A stretch of 64,000 nucleotides of DNA from Chloroflexi bacterium 44-23 (GTDB taxonomy: Bacteria > Chloroflexota > Anaerolineae > Anaerolineales > Anaerolineaceae), in the NCBI GenBank assembly GCA_001899005.1, contig MKUW01000015.1:403196-467195 (forward strand). Reading direction: 5' to 3'. A program made the position numbers and the translations under genes. Below the pieces are notes generated by a model. The model saw only the letters and a program-made list of their open reading frames with translations, did no database searches and was not told where the DNA came from. Each line of letters opens with the position of its first letter. Within the stretch, counting starts at the first letter, position 1. Below, in pieces: positions 35,262 to 44,450 of the stretch.

Positions 35262-36629
35262 ATGACAGATGAATCTAAAAGAATCACAATTGTTGGAGCT
35301 GGTTTGGCTGGCAGTGAGGCGGCCTGGCAATTGGCTGAACGAGGATTCCCTGTTCGACTATACGAAATGAGACCCACAGTTCAAACTGGAGCGCATGAAA
35401 GTGATAAATTCGCTGAATTGGTATGCTCAAACTCGCTTGGATCAAACTTATTCAATCGTGCATCCGGTTTGCTTAAAACAGAACTCCGTACACTTGGTTC
35501 TTTGTTAATTTCTCTTGCTGATGAAACCGCCCTCCCAGCCGGCGGTGCACTGGCTGTCGACCGAGCTTCTTTCTCGGAAAAAGTAACCAAGATCATTTCA
35601 AACCATCCGAAAATTGAAGTAATTCGCCAGGAAGTACTTGAAATTCCCGAGGGTCCTACCATCATCTCTTCAGGACCATTAACCTCTGCCAAATTAAGCC
35701 AGCAACTCAGTAAGTTTTTTGGCCACAAAAATTTATTTTTCTTTGACGCAATAGCACCGATCATTTACTCAGACAGTATTGATCTTAACATTGCCTTTAG
35801 GGCTTCACGTTATGATCATGAGAATAACGAAAATGGAGATTACATCAATTGCCCATTCTCTCGCAGTGAATATGATGTATTTGTAAACAGCCTTAGAAAT
35901 GCTGAACGGATTCAATTAAAATCCTTTGAAGAAGAAATTAACAGAGGAGTATCAGCCGGTTCGGCAACTTTTTTTGAAGGATGTCTCCCGATCGAAGTTT
36001 TGGCCAGTCGAGGCCAGGAAGCATTAGCTTTTGGGCCATTAAGACCGGTTGGTTTGCGTGACCCACGCTCATCCAAAAGACCGCATGCCGTTTTGCAATT
36101 ACGTCAAGATAATCTGGCTGGTGACCTCTATAATATGGTTGGCTTTCAGACCAACCTGACTTTTTCAGAACAAAAAAGGATCTTCCGACAAATTCCTGGA
36201 TTGGCAAATGCAGAATTTGCTCGATTTGGCCAGATGCATCGCAATACTTTCATCGCTTCACCATTGGTGCTCAAGCCCTCATTAAATACAATAAAAAGAA
36301 ACGACCTCTTTTTTGCTGGCCAAATTACTGGTGTTGAAGGGTATGCTGGTAATATTGCAACCGGTCTGATCGCTGCGAGGAACATGGCCAGGATACTTAC
36401 ATCCAAAGAACCGCTCGTCTTTCCTGTTTTTACAATGATTGGTTCCTTATTAAACTACATCACCCAGGCTTCAATGAAAGACTTCCAACCAATGAAAGCA
36501 AATTTTGGTCTGTTTCCCAAACTAGAAGACAAAATAAAAAATAAGAACGAACGTTATCAGAAATTTAGTGAAAGAGCATTATCAAACCTGATCAACTACT
36601 GTCAGATGATGGGGGAACCTTTTCTATGA
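35262..36629 (+). CDS. trmFO: Folate/FAD-dependent tRNA (uracil-54) methyltransferase
   Basis: 455 residues. It makes ribothymidine at position 54 of tRNA using methylene-tetrahydrofolate. The FAD-binding N-terminus is ITIVGAGLAGSEAAWQLAERG, followed by LYEMRP and FAELVCSNSLGS, all TrmFO hallmarks. Later come PAGGALAVDR and FAGQITGVEGYAGNIATGL. It is divergent from rpoN, and its stop overlaps the next ATG by 4 bases (ATGA), so the peptidase gene is cotranslated. Confidence 0.96.
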   Translation: MTDESKRITIVGAGLAGSEAAWQLAERGFPVRLYEMRPTVQTGAHESDKFAELVCSNSLGSNLFNRASGLLKTELRTLGSLLISLADETALPAGGALAVDRASFSEKVTKIISNHPKIEVIRQEVLEIPEGPTIISSGPLTSAKLSQQLSKFFGHKNLFFFDAIAPIIYSDSIDLNIAFRASRYDHENNENGDYINCPFSRSEYDVFVNSLRNAERIQLKSFEEEINRGVSAGSATFFEGCLPIEVLASRGQEALAFGPLRPVGLRDPRSSKRPHAVLQLRQDNLAGDLYNMVGFQTNLTFSEQKRIFRQIPGLANAEFARFGQMHRNTFIASPLVLKPSLNTIKRNDLFFAGQITGVEGYAGNIATGLIAARNMARILTSKEPLVFPVFTMIGSLLNYITQASMKDFQPMKANFGLFPKLEDKIKNKNERYQKFSERALSNLINYCQMMGEPFL

Positions 36630-37513
36630 ATAAAAAGCTCATCGTTGTGCTGGTGATAATTGTCCTGATCTCAGTACAATCTCTGATCATCATCAAACCT
36701 ACAACACCCGAAGAGCCACTTTCTTTTAGTGGAGAAAGTGCCCTAAAATTCGCAGAGAGTCAATTGGCGTTTGGAAACCGCACCCCAGGAAGTCACGCTC
36801 ATCAACTTACAATAGAATTCATTCAAAACAAGCTAAATGAATTTGGTTGGCAGACGAATTTGCAGGAAGAAGATCTTGGATTTTACACAATCAAGAACAT
36901 CATTGCCAGTCGCAATTTAACATCTAAACCTTGGATTATCCTGGCTGCCCACTACGATACACGCTTTTTTGCGGATCAGGACCCCAATCCTCAAAATCGT
37001 TTGCTCCCTGTTCCGGGAGCAAACGACGGTGCATCAGGAGTTGCTGTTTTATTGGAACTAGCCCGCGTGCTGCCCCCCTCTCTTGAAAGAAACGTTTGGT
37101 TAGTTTTCTTTGATGCAGAAGATCAAGGAAGAATTAATAATTGGGATTGGATTTTGGGATCCACAAGCTTTGTTAATCAATTGGAAGGGAATCCTGATAA
37201 AGTGGTCATTATCGACATGATTGGTGATGCGGACCTAAATCTGTATTATGAAGGTAAATCGGATCCAACAATTCGAGCTGAAATCTGGGAAGTAGCAGCA
37301 AAATTGGGATACAAGGAAATATTTATCCCACTTGAGAAATATACAATGCTCGACGATCATATTCCGTTCTTAAATGCTGGCATACCTGCGGTCGATATAA
37401 TCGATTTTGACTATCCTTATTGGCACACACGCAGCGATGTCCTGGAAAACATTTCAATAAAAAGCTTGCAGGCAGTTGGAGATACAATCTTTAATTGGCT
37501 TCTAATCCCGTAA
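36626..37513 (+). CDS. M28-family zinc peptidase / glutaminyl-cyclase-like protein, membrane anchored
   Basis: 295 residues. One N-terminal hydrophobic segment (about 5-23) acts as a signal or anchor, so the enzyme is probably outside the membrane. Zinc ligands are visible in AAHYDTR, GANDGASG, the acidic pair FFDAEDQG, IDMIGDADL and the final YWHTRSD. The WILGSTSFV and PFLNAGIPAVDIID stretches resemble glutaminyl-peptide cyclotransferases as much as aminopeptidases, so either activity is possible. It overlaps trmFO by 4 bases. Confidence 0.85.
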   Translation: MNKKLIVVLVIIVLISVQSLIIIKPTTPEEPLSFSGESALKFAESQLAFGNRTPGSHAHQLTIEFIQNKLNEFGWQTNLQEEDLGFYTIKNIIASRNLTSKPWIILAAHYDTRFFADQDPNPQNRLLPVPGANDGASGVAVLLELARVLPPSLERNVWLVFFDAEDQGRINNWDWILGSTSFVNQLEGNPDKVVIIDMIGDADLNLYYEGKSDPTIRAEIWEVAAKLGYKEIFIPLEKYTMLDDHIPFLNAGIPAVDIIDFDYPYWHTRSDVLENISIKSLQAVGDTIFNWLLIP

Positions 37514-37527
37514 ACTATTGGAAATAA

Positions 37528-38727
37528 ATGCTTAATTCGACTAAACTTAGTCTGGATATGCAACCATATAAATTGTTTTTAGGGCTAAAAGCTAGTTGGA
37601 TCGATCAGGTCAGAGAGCAATTGACCAGTCAATCCGCTTTGACAGAAGATCTAACTGCTCAATTCACGCAGTTTTTTGAAAACCTGGGAATTAGTTTGCA
37701 AACAGGCGATATAACAGGCTTGGATAATTTATTGCAAAATTGGTCTGAATCCTTAACCGAATCTGACCTGGCAGGTAATGAGCATGCAATTGCAAAGATT
37801 GTGAAAGATCTTTGTTCCATCACCCAGACAATAATTTTGGATAATCTCGCAGCCGAAGACGCAGTTACCCTTTTGAAAGTGATTTTCCCTATCATCGCAA
37901 GTTTGCACGAGATGACGGTGAAATATGAGATTGGATCGCAAACGGCTTTTTACCGTAAAAAGCTACTCCAAATTCAAGAAGATCTTGACAAAAACGAAAA
38001 AAGCAAGACTGGTTTTATCACAATCGCTGCACACGAATTAAAAACACCCCTTACCATTATCGAAGGCTATACTTCTATGTTGACCACAAATTTTAAAAAT
38101 AAAAAGTTCAATCAAGATGACACTGAGATATTGGAAGGCATTCAAAATGGTACTCTCCGCCTTAAGAATTTAATCGATGACATGATTGATGTCTCATTGA
38201 TTGAGAATGGCATGCTTGAGTTAAATACTCAAAAAATCTGGCTTAATCGAGTAGTCGAAGCAATCATTTTTGAAATGGAAAAAAACGTTACTGAAAGGAA
38301 TATGACCATTGAAAATGTTCCTTTTCCCGGTTTTAATGATCCTTTAAATGGTGATCCACAGCGACTTTTGCAAGTTTTCCGTAATGTAATTTCAAATGCC
38401 ATTAAATATACACCTGATGGAGGTAACATCAGAATTCACGGACGCCGCTTACCTGGTTTTTTAGAGACAACTGTCAAAGATAATGGGATTGGTATCGATT
38501 TAGAAGACCAGAATAAGATTTTCAACAAATTTTCCCAAATTAGCAGTTCCAAGTACCATTCCAGTGGCAAGATAAAGTTCAAAGGCGGCGGTCCAGGATT
38601 AGGTTTATATATTTCCAAAGGCATAATTGAAAAACATGGGGGAACCATGTGGGTCGATTCGAGTGGATATGATGAGTTAAATTTACCCGGCACTTGTGTT
38701 CATATATTACTGCCGGTATCAGAATAG
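37528..38727 (+). CDS. Cytosolic sensor histidine kinase
   Basis: 399 residues with no membrane helix. The N-terminal ~150 residues are helical and not recognised; they may be a small sensory domain. HisKA carries His169 in AAHELKTPLTIIEGY, and the HATPase domain has NVISNAIKYTPDGG, DNGIGID and GPGLGLYISKGIIEKHGG. The sequence family is the HisKA/WalK-like class. No response regulator is adjacent. It starts 14 bp after the peptidase gene and probably shares its transcript. Confidence 0.88.
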   Translation: MLNSTKLSLDMQPYKLFLGLKASWIDQVREQLTSQSALTEDLTAQFTQFFENLGISLQTGDITGLDNLLQNWSESLTESDLAGNEHAIAKIVKDLCSITQTIILDNLAAEDAVTLLKVIFPIIASLHEMTVKYEIGSQTAFYRKKLLQIQEDLDKNEKSKTGFITIAAHELKTPLTIIEGYTSMLTTNFKNKKFNQDDTEILEGIQNGTLRLKNLIDDMIDVSLIENGMLELNTQKIWLNRVVEAIIFEMEKNVTERNMTIENVPFPGFNDPLNGDPQRLLQVFRNVISNAIKYTPDGGNIRIHGRRLPGFLETTVKDNGIGIDLEDQNKIFNKFSQISSSKYHSSGKIKFKGGGPGLGLYISKGIIEKHGGTMWVDSSGYDELNLPGTCVHILLPVSE

Positions 38728-38748
38728 AACGCTTTCAAAAAGGGAAGA

Positions 38749-39930
38749 ATGAATACTTATAATTTCTTTATACCAGCAAATCGCATTTCAAATTTCAAGC
38801 CATATTTTTTCGCATCCCTGGCTAAAAAGTTTAATCGATTGCAAGCGGAAGGCATGGATATCATTCGAATTGATATGGGTTCGCCAGACTTACCCCCGCC
38901 GGATTTTATTATTGAGCAATTATGCCAACAAGCTCATTTGCCTAATGTTCACGGTTATTCTGCTAATGGCGGTACACCTGTTATCCGCCAGGCAATCGCA
39001 TCCTATTACAAAAAACGCTTTGATATCAATCTTGATCCAGGAAATGAAGTACTGGCATTAATTGGATCAAAAGAAGGTCTATTCAATCTTTCTCAAATCA
39101 TTCTAAATCCAGGCGATTTGGTGCTGATTTCTGATCCCGGCTACCCGGTTTATTCAGCCAGCACATTGATTGCCGGCGGCGAAATTTATAAAATGCCGCT
39201 TACATACGAAAATAACTTCCTTCCGGATTTCTCTCAAATCCCAGCGGAAACCGCCAGGCAAGCCAAGCTTATGTGGTTGAACTACCCTAATAACCCCACA
39301 GGAGCTGTTGCTTCATTGGAATTCTTTAAATCTGCCGTCGACTTTGCCAGAGAATACGAAATAATCATTGCTCACGATGCTCCCTATGTGGATATTTGCT
39401 TCAATAATTATGTTGCGCCCAGCATTCTACAAGTTCCTGGAGCCAGAGAATTAACCGTTGAATTCAACTCTCTTTCAAAAACGTACAACATGGCCGGCTG
39501 GCGGGTTGGCATGGCTGTCGGTAATGCAGAAATAATCAAATATCTCTCCACATACAAAAGCCAGGTTGATTCCTCCCACTTTATCCCAATCCTGGATGCG
39601 GCTGCAACAGCATTGACAAGCGATCAAAGCTGGTTGGCAGATCGCAATAAAATATATGAAACAAGGCGGGATATCGTAATCGAAGGGTTACGGCGGGTTG
39701 GTTTTTCTGTTGAGACTCCGCCAGCAGCGATCTATGTTTGGGCAAAACTTCCACAAGGGATTAACGACAGTATGACCTTTTGTGATCAACTGCTTGAAAA
39801 CACAGGTGTCAGCACCACACCGGGATTAGTGTATGGTGAATTTGGTGAAGGATACATCCGAATTTCATTGGGAACTGCCACCGACCGCATCAGCGAAGCA
39901 ATGGATCGCATTGTCAAATGGATGAATTAA
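38749..39930 (+). CDS. Class I/II PLP-dependent aminotransferase
   Basis: 393 residues. The PLP lysine is Lys244 in SLSKTYNMAGWRVG. The cofactor-contacting segments are WLNYPNNPTGA and AHDAPYVDI, with an arginine for the substrate carboxylate in YIRISLGT. It resembles LL-diaminopimelate/aspartate-type aminotransferases (AspC/DapL-like family), but the motifs do not fix the substrate. It lies between a kinase gene and hflX with short gaps (21 and 15 bp), in a run of cotranscribed housekeeping genes. Confidence 0.88.
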   Translation: MNTYNFFIPANRISNFKPYFFASLAKKFNRLQAEGMDIIRIDMGSPDLPPPDFIIEQLCQQAHLPNVHGYSANGGTPVIRQAIASYYKKRFDINLDPGNEVLALIGSKEGLFNLSQIILNPGDLVLISDPGYPVYSASTLIAGGEIYKMPLTYENNFLPDFSQIPAETARQAKLMWLNYPNNPTGAVASLEFFKSAVDFAREYEIIIAHDAPYVDICFNNYVAPSILQVPGARELTVEFNSLSKTYNMAGWRVGMAVGNAEIIKYLSTYKSQVDSSHFIPILDAAATALTSDQSWLADRNKIYETRRDIVIEGLRRVGFSVETPPAAIYVWAKLPQGINDSMTFCDQLLENTGVSTTPGLVYGEFGEGYIRISLGTATDRISEAMDRIVKWMN

Positions 39931-39945
39931 TAAAGGTACCCATAT

Positions 39946-41304
39946 ATGAATAAAGAAACAACACCGACAAAAATGTTAACAGAAAAGGCAATTTTGGTGG
40001 GTGTCGATATTTATAATGAGAAATCCTGGCTTTCCTTTGAAGATTCACTGGACGAATTGGCATTGCTCGCCTCCACAGCTGGCTTGGTGATAGTCGGCGA
40101 GTTGACACAAAGCCTATCACGGCCTTATGGGGATACCTATATTGGCTCAGGAAAAGTGGATGAATTGAAAGCTCTCGTACAGGAAACTGACAGTAATGTG
40201 GTCGTTTTCGATAATGAGCTCTCTCCCCGTCATCAACGTGAATTAGAAAAACTGCTAGGAGAAGACGTTCATATAATTGACCGCACCGCCCTTATTCTGG
40301 ACATTTTCGCCCAACATGCAAGCACTCGCGAAGGTATTTTACAAGTTGAGCTGGCTCAATATGAGTATCGGTTACCACGCCTGACTCGTGCCTGGACGCA
40401 CCTTGCAAGACAGGCAGGCGGTGGCGGCGGCAGGACTGGAAGTGTCGGTGGAGTTGGTTTGCGCGGGCCAGGTGAGACCCAACTTGAAGTTGACCGACGA
40501 GAGATTCACAAAAAAATCGCTATTCTAAAAATAGAAATTGAGAAAATCCGCGCCCACCGCAGCCGATACCGAGCCCAAAGGAAACGCAGCCGAATTCCAA
40601 CAGTCGCATTGGTCGGCTACACGAACGCTGGCAAGTCTACTTTGCTCAACCTTCTATCCGATGCAGGAGTAATGGTTGCTGATAAACTATTCGCAACATT
40701 GGATCCAACCACCCGCCGTGTTAAATTACCCGAAGGCCATATCTGTCTCTTCACGGATACAGTCGGATTTATCCAAAAATTGCCCACACAACTCGTGGCA
40801 GCATTCAGAGCAACCCTTGAAGAAATTGCGGAAGCAGAATTACTTTTACATATTGTGGATATTTCTCACCCGTCCGCTCTCGCCCAGTGGCAATCTGTAA
40901 ATGATACATTGGCTGAATTGGATGCTCAGCATATCCCAACAATCACCGTACTGAATAAAATTGATAAATTATCCAATCCCGAGATAACAAAATTCATTCC
41001 AGGGTCGGTTTCTATATCCGCTCTTCAGAACATTGGGATCGAAAATTTGCTTGCAGCGATCGAAAAAGAACTATTTTTTAGTTTTATTCCGGTACTTGTC
41101 AGGCTTCCTTACCAAGAAGGGAAACTTATTTCTTTAATGTATGAACAAGGCAAGGTGGAAAGTTCTGACCATCAGAAAAGTGGTGTCGTTGTCAATGGGA
41201 GTGTTCCAGTCAGACTCTTGCCTCTTTATGAACCTTACTTTATCCAACCAGGAGAAATTGAAGAACTGTCTGGTGAAGAAGAAACAGATGAAAATGAAAG
41301 ATAA
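39946..41304 (+). CDS. hflX: Ribosome-associated GTPase HflX
   Basis: 452 residues. The N-terminal HflX domain includes GSGKVDELKALV and DNELSPRHQRELEKLL. The glycine-rich linker RQAGGGGGRTGSVGGVGLRGPGETQLE precedes the coiled coil. G domain: G1 GYTNAGKSTLLN, G3 DTVGFIQKLP and G4 NKID. HflX splits stalled or heat-damaged ribosomes. The 3' end overlaps the small membrane-protein gene by 17 bases. Confidence 0.95.
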   Translation: MNKETTPTKMLTEKAILVGVDIYNEKSWLSFEDSLDELALLASTAGLVIVGELTQSLSRPYGDTYIGSGKVDELKALVQETDSNVVVFDNELSPRHQRELEKLLGEDVHIIDRTALILDIFAQHASTREGILQVELAQYEYRLPRLTRAWTHLARQAGGGGGRTGSVGGVGLRGPGETQLEVDRREIHKKIAILKIEIEKIRAHRSRYRAQRKRSRIPTVALVGYTNAGKSTLLNLLSDAGVMVADKLFATLDPTTRRVKLPEGHICLFTDTVGFIQKLPTQLVAAFRATLEEIAEAELLLHIVDISHPSALAQWQSVNDTLAELDAQHIPTITVLNKIDKLSNPEITKFIPGSVSISALQNIGIENLLAAIEKELFFSFIPVLVRLPYQEGKLISLMYEQGKVESSDHQKSGVVVNGSVPVRLLPLYEPYFIQPGEIEELSGEEETDENER

Positions 41305-41503
41305 ATTCTCGAAATTTCTGGATCAAACTTCCAATTTCCTTTCTCAGAAAAAAGGTTTATTACCCATGATTGGGTTGATCCTTATTATTATAAATTTCGT
41401 AATAGTGCTTAGTTCTCAAGGCTGGCTTGCAAACACCAATTTTTTTCTTCATATTGGCGCCAGTATAGCCATTCTTGGATTCTTAATCGCCTGGGCACTG
41501 TGA
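41288..41503 (+). CDS. Small two-helix membrane protein
   Basis: 71 residues from ATG 41288 (or 69 from ATG 41294). A charged N-terminus is followed by two hydrophobic helices (about 23-42 and 51-70). It starts inside the end of hflX in another frame and ends just before a strong terminator, so translation is probably coupled to hflX. No family recognised. The hydrophobic pattern and codon positions suggest a real gene. Confidence 0.6.
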   Translation: MKMKDKFSKFLDQTSNFLSQKKGLLPMIGLILIIINFVIVLSSQGWLANTNFFLHIGASIAILGFLIAWAL

Positions 41504-41507
41504 TAAG

Positions 41508-41536
41508 AAAAACCTCCGATCTCTCGGAGGTTTTTT
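41508..41536. terminator. Bidirectional terminator between the hflX unit and rpmF
   Basis: Stem arms 41508-41519 and 41524-41535, with a 4-base loop, flanked by A-run and T-run. It can end transcripts from both sides of the convergent pair. Confidence 0.9.
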
Positions 41537-41540
41537 AAAC

Positions 41541-41735
41541 CTAGCTTTTCTTTTCTTTTTCGACTTGAATGACTTCTCTGCCTTGATATTGCCCACAACT
41601 TGGACAAACGGTATGGGGAAGCCTCATCTCGCCACAATTACTGCATTGAACAAGATTGGCTGTCGTCAGACTGTCATGAGAACGGCGACGATCCCTGCGG
41701 CCTTTGGAAATTTTACGTTTTGGAAGTGGGCCCAT
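41541..41735 (-). CDS. rpmF: 50S ribosomal protein L32
   Basis: 64 residues, opening MGPLPKRKISKGRRDRRRSH as in L32, with a four-cysteine zinc ribbon (CSNC and CPSC). AGGAGAAA lies before the ATG. It has its own strong promoter at 41790-41818 and a shared terminator. Confidence 0.96.
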   Translation of the reverse strand: MGPLPKRKISKGRRDRRRSHDSLTTANLVQCSNCGEMRLPHTVCPSCGQYQGREVIQVEKEKKS

Positions 41736-41789
41736 TTCAATTTCTCCTATCGGAATAATTCCAGTAATTTTTTTTTAATAAGACGACAC

Positions 41790-41818
41790 ATTATACCCTC
41801 TGCTATAAAGTACGTCAA
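41790..41818 (-). promoter_or_regulatory. Sigma70-type promoter of rpmF
   Basis: On the minus strand TTGACG (41818-41813), 17-base spacer, TATAAT (41795-41790). About 55 bp separate the -10 box from the rpmF ATG. Confidence 0.8.
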
Positions 41819-41988
41819 GATATTTATTTTCAATTTGATCCCTTCCGCGTTTATCGTCCTGAGTGTTATAAATGTGAATAAAGAGGACAAGACAGGTGGC
41901 TTGCCTACTCATATCCCTTCAAACGGAGTATAATCCGACCGTTAAATAACACATGCTTGGATTGAATAGGATTGGAGGATTGTATCTA

Positions 41989-43353
41989 ATGAAGCAACGT
42001 TATATTAATTTGATCCTTATCCTGGTGCTATTAGCAGCAGTGATTTGGATTGATCTTCCATCAACGACCAAATTACCACTTGTAAACAAACCTATCGCGA
42101 CAGTATTGGGTTTGGATTTGCGAGGTGGTATGCAGGTAATTTTAAAAGCTGAAATCCCTGAAGGTACGGTAGTTGCCCCTGATGCGCTTCAAGTCGCCAA
42201 ACAAATCCTGGAGAATCGTTCCAGCGGGCTCGGTGTCAATGAGGTCCAATTCCAGGTTGCAGGATCTGACAGAATTGTTGGCGAATTTCCTGGGTTGACC
42301 AATACTGAAGACGTGATCGCTGCAATCAAACAGGTTGGCGTTTTAGAATTTGTTGATTTGGGAAATAATGATTGGAACTTTTCTCAAGGACAGGAAATCA
42401 AAACAGATTTCACATTACCCAATAAAACTGAATCCGTTCCTGTTCCACCAGCAGATGGCAGCCAACCGGCTGAACCTCCCGTTTTTCATACGATCATGAC
42501 CGGCAACGACCTTGTTTCTGCTGTTGTTGATATGCCCGTCCCTGGTACCTATCAAATTAATTTTGAGTTGACTCCCAATGGCTCAAAAATTTTTGGAGAT
42601 TATACCAAAAATAATATCGGGAAAATCCTTGCCATTGTTCTTGATAATAAAATAATTTCCGCCCCGCGCATCAACTCTGCCATAACGGAGGGCAGTGGTA
42701 CCATTCAAGGTCAATTTACCTATGACGAGGCAAATGCGTTGGCAGTGCAATTACGTTATGGCTCCCTTCCAATTCCTCTAAGCGTAGAGCAAATCCGCAT
42801 CATTGGACCGACACTTGGCTCTGATTCATTAAGCAAAAGTCTCTTAGCTGGTTTGATTGGTCTAATTCTTGTAGCTGCTTTTATGATCATCTTCTATAGA
42901 TTGCCAGGGGTTACCGCTGTTTTTGCGATTTTTATATATGCCGCAATTACATTTGCACTTTTCAGGCTAATTCCTGTGACACTCACTTTACCTGGTATCG
43001 CAGGTCTGATTCTATCAACCGGCAGCGCTCTGGATGCCAACATCCTTATATTTGAGCGCTTGAAAGAGGAATTGCGCAATGGAAGAACGCTATTCCAGGC
43101 AATTGACCTTGGTTGGAAACGTGCCTGGCCTTCCATTCGTGATTCAAACATTGCGACTCTCATTACCAGTCTTATTCTCTTCTGGTTTGGTTCCTCTTTC
43201 GGCGCAAGTTTCGTAAAAGGTTTTGCAATTACGCTTGCGCTCGGAGTACTCGTCAGTTTATTCTCGGCAATCGTGGTGACGCGAACATTCCTCGCCATTG
43301 CGCTTGACCTCATTAAACATCCTGAAAACCACCTGAAGTGGTTTGGTATATAG
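41989..43353 (+). CDS. secD: Protein translocase subunit SecD
   Basis: About 454 residues from ATG 41989, chosen because GGAGG at 41974-41978 is 10 bases upstream. One N-terminal helix is followed by LGLDLRGGMQVILK, the large P1-type periplasmic/external domain, and five C-terminal helices with IIGPTLGSDSLSKSL and STGSALDANILIFERLKEELRNG. With SecF it uses the proton-motive force to pull secreted proteins outward. secF follows after 13 bp. Confidence 0.95.
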   Translation: MKQRYINLILILVLLAAVIWIDLPSTTKLPLVNKPIATVLGLDLRGGMQVILKAEIPEGTVVAPDALQVAKQILENRSSGLGVNEVQFQVAGSDRIVGEFPGLTNTEDVIAAIKQVGVLEFVDLGNNDWNFSQGQEIKTDFTLPNKTESVPVPPADGSQPAEPPVFHTIMTGNDLVSAVVDMPVPGTYQINFELTPNGSKIFGDYTKNNIGKILAIVLDNKIISAPRINSAITEGSGTIQGQFTYDEANALAVQLRYGSLPIPLSVEQIRIIGPTLGSDSLSKSLLAGLIGLILVAAFMIIFYRLPGVTAVFAIFIYAAITFALFRLIPVTLTLPGIAGLILSTGSALDANILIFERLKEELRNGRTLFQAIDLGWKRAWPSIRDSNIATLITSLILFWFGSSFGASFVKGFAITLALGVLVSLFSAIVVTRTFLAIALDLIKHPENHLKWFGI

Positions 43354-43366
43354 GAGGTAGGCTAAC

Positions 43367-44305
43367 ATGAATATTTTAGGCAAACGATATATCTTTTTCT
43401 CAATTTCACTCATTTTCATCCTGATTGGGATGGCTATCATCATCTTCGATGGAATGCCATTGGCTGTAGATTTCAAAGGCGGCTCGCTTCTTGAGGTAGA
43501 ATTTCCGAATACAACATTGCCAAGTACGGAACAGGTAAAAGATATTTACGACAAATATCAATTCAATGAAGTTTCCGTTCAAACCGCACTGGACGCCAAT
43601 GATGAACGCACAATTCTGGTCATTCGCTCACCATTTATGGATGAAACAACGAAAAATGCAATTACAGAAGAATTACAGCAGAGCGTCGCTGCATCCAGCC
43701 TGGTTATCAATCGCTTTGACAGCGTCGGGCCAATCATTGCTCAACAGGTAGCCCAGCGTGCTGCCATCGCTGTTGGCATTGCAGCCCTGGCTGTTGTGAT
43801 CTACATCACATTTGCTTTTCGTGGCATTCCACATGCATTCCGTTATGGTATCTGCGGAATCACCGCTATGCTGCATGATGTTTTGGTCGTTATCAGTCTC
43901 GCGGCAATTGGAGGTAAGCTTTTTGGTTGGCAAGTTGACTCCATGTTTTTGACTGCACTTTTAACCGTCATTGGGTTCTCAGTCCAGGACAAAATTGTGG
44001 TGTTCGACCGAATTCGTGAAAATAGTGTAATTTTCCGGAAACTTGAATTCGAAAAACTGGTCAACCACTCAATCGTCCAAACTTTGCAACGATCAATCAA
44101 TACACAACTAATGACAGTTGAGTTCATGCTTTTGGCACTTGCATTATTCGGTGGTGTCACATTGCGAGAATTCGCGGTTTTACTGCTGGTGGGGCTCTTC
44201 AGTGGTACTTATTCTTCGATCTTCGTGGCAGCCCCTATCCTGGTCGTCTGGGAAAACAAGGAATGGCGAAATTGGTTTAAGAAGACCAGCAAATCAGCAG
44301 CTTAG
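43367..44305 (+). CDS. secF: Protein translocase subunit SecF
   Basis: 312 residues with six predicted helices. Family segments are VDFKGGSLLEVEF, SVGPIIAQQVAQRAAIAV, VIGFSVQDKIVVFDRIREN and SINTQLMTVEFMLLALALFGG. Normally SecF has SINDTVVVFDRIRE; here the Asn is replaced within SVQDKIVVFDRIRE. TAGGAGG lies upstream of the ATG. It is cotranscribed with secD and ends before a terminator. Confidence 0.95.
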   Translation: MNILGKRYIFFSISLIFILIGMAIIIFDGMPLAVDFKGGSLLEVEFPNTTLPSTEQVKDIYDKYQFNEVSVQTALDANDERTILVIRSPFMDETTKNAITEELQQSVAASSLVINRFDSVGPIIAQQVAQRAAIAVGIAALAVVIYITFAFRGIPHAFRYGICGITAMLHDVLVVISLAAIGGKLFGWQVDSMFLTALLTVIGFSVQDKIVVFDRIRENSVIFRKLEFEKLVNHSIVQTLQRSINTQLMTVEFMLLALALFGGVTLREFAVLLLVGLFSGTYSSIFVAAPILVVWENKEWRNWFKKTSKSAA

Positions 44306-44370
44306 TCTCAGACAAAATAATGTAAGAAGTAATACATATCATCAATAACTTCTTATGAATGACCATTGGA

Positions 44371-44416
44371 AAAAAGCAAGGATTTTGCGATAATTATGCA
44401 GAATCCTTGTTTTTTA
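44371..44416 (+). terminator. Terminator after secF
   Basis: CAAGGATT (44377-44384) pairs with AATCCTTG (44402-44409), extended by inner TGC/GCA pairing and outer A/T runs, and ends in a T tract. Confidence 0.75.
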
Positions 44417-44450
44417 ACTCAACCATACCGGTTTGTTTAGGAGATGATAG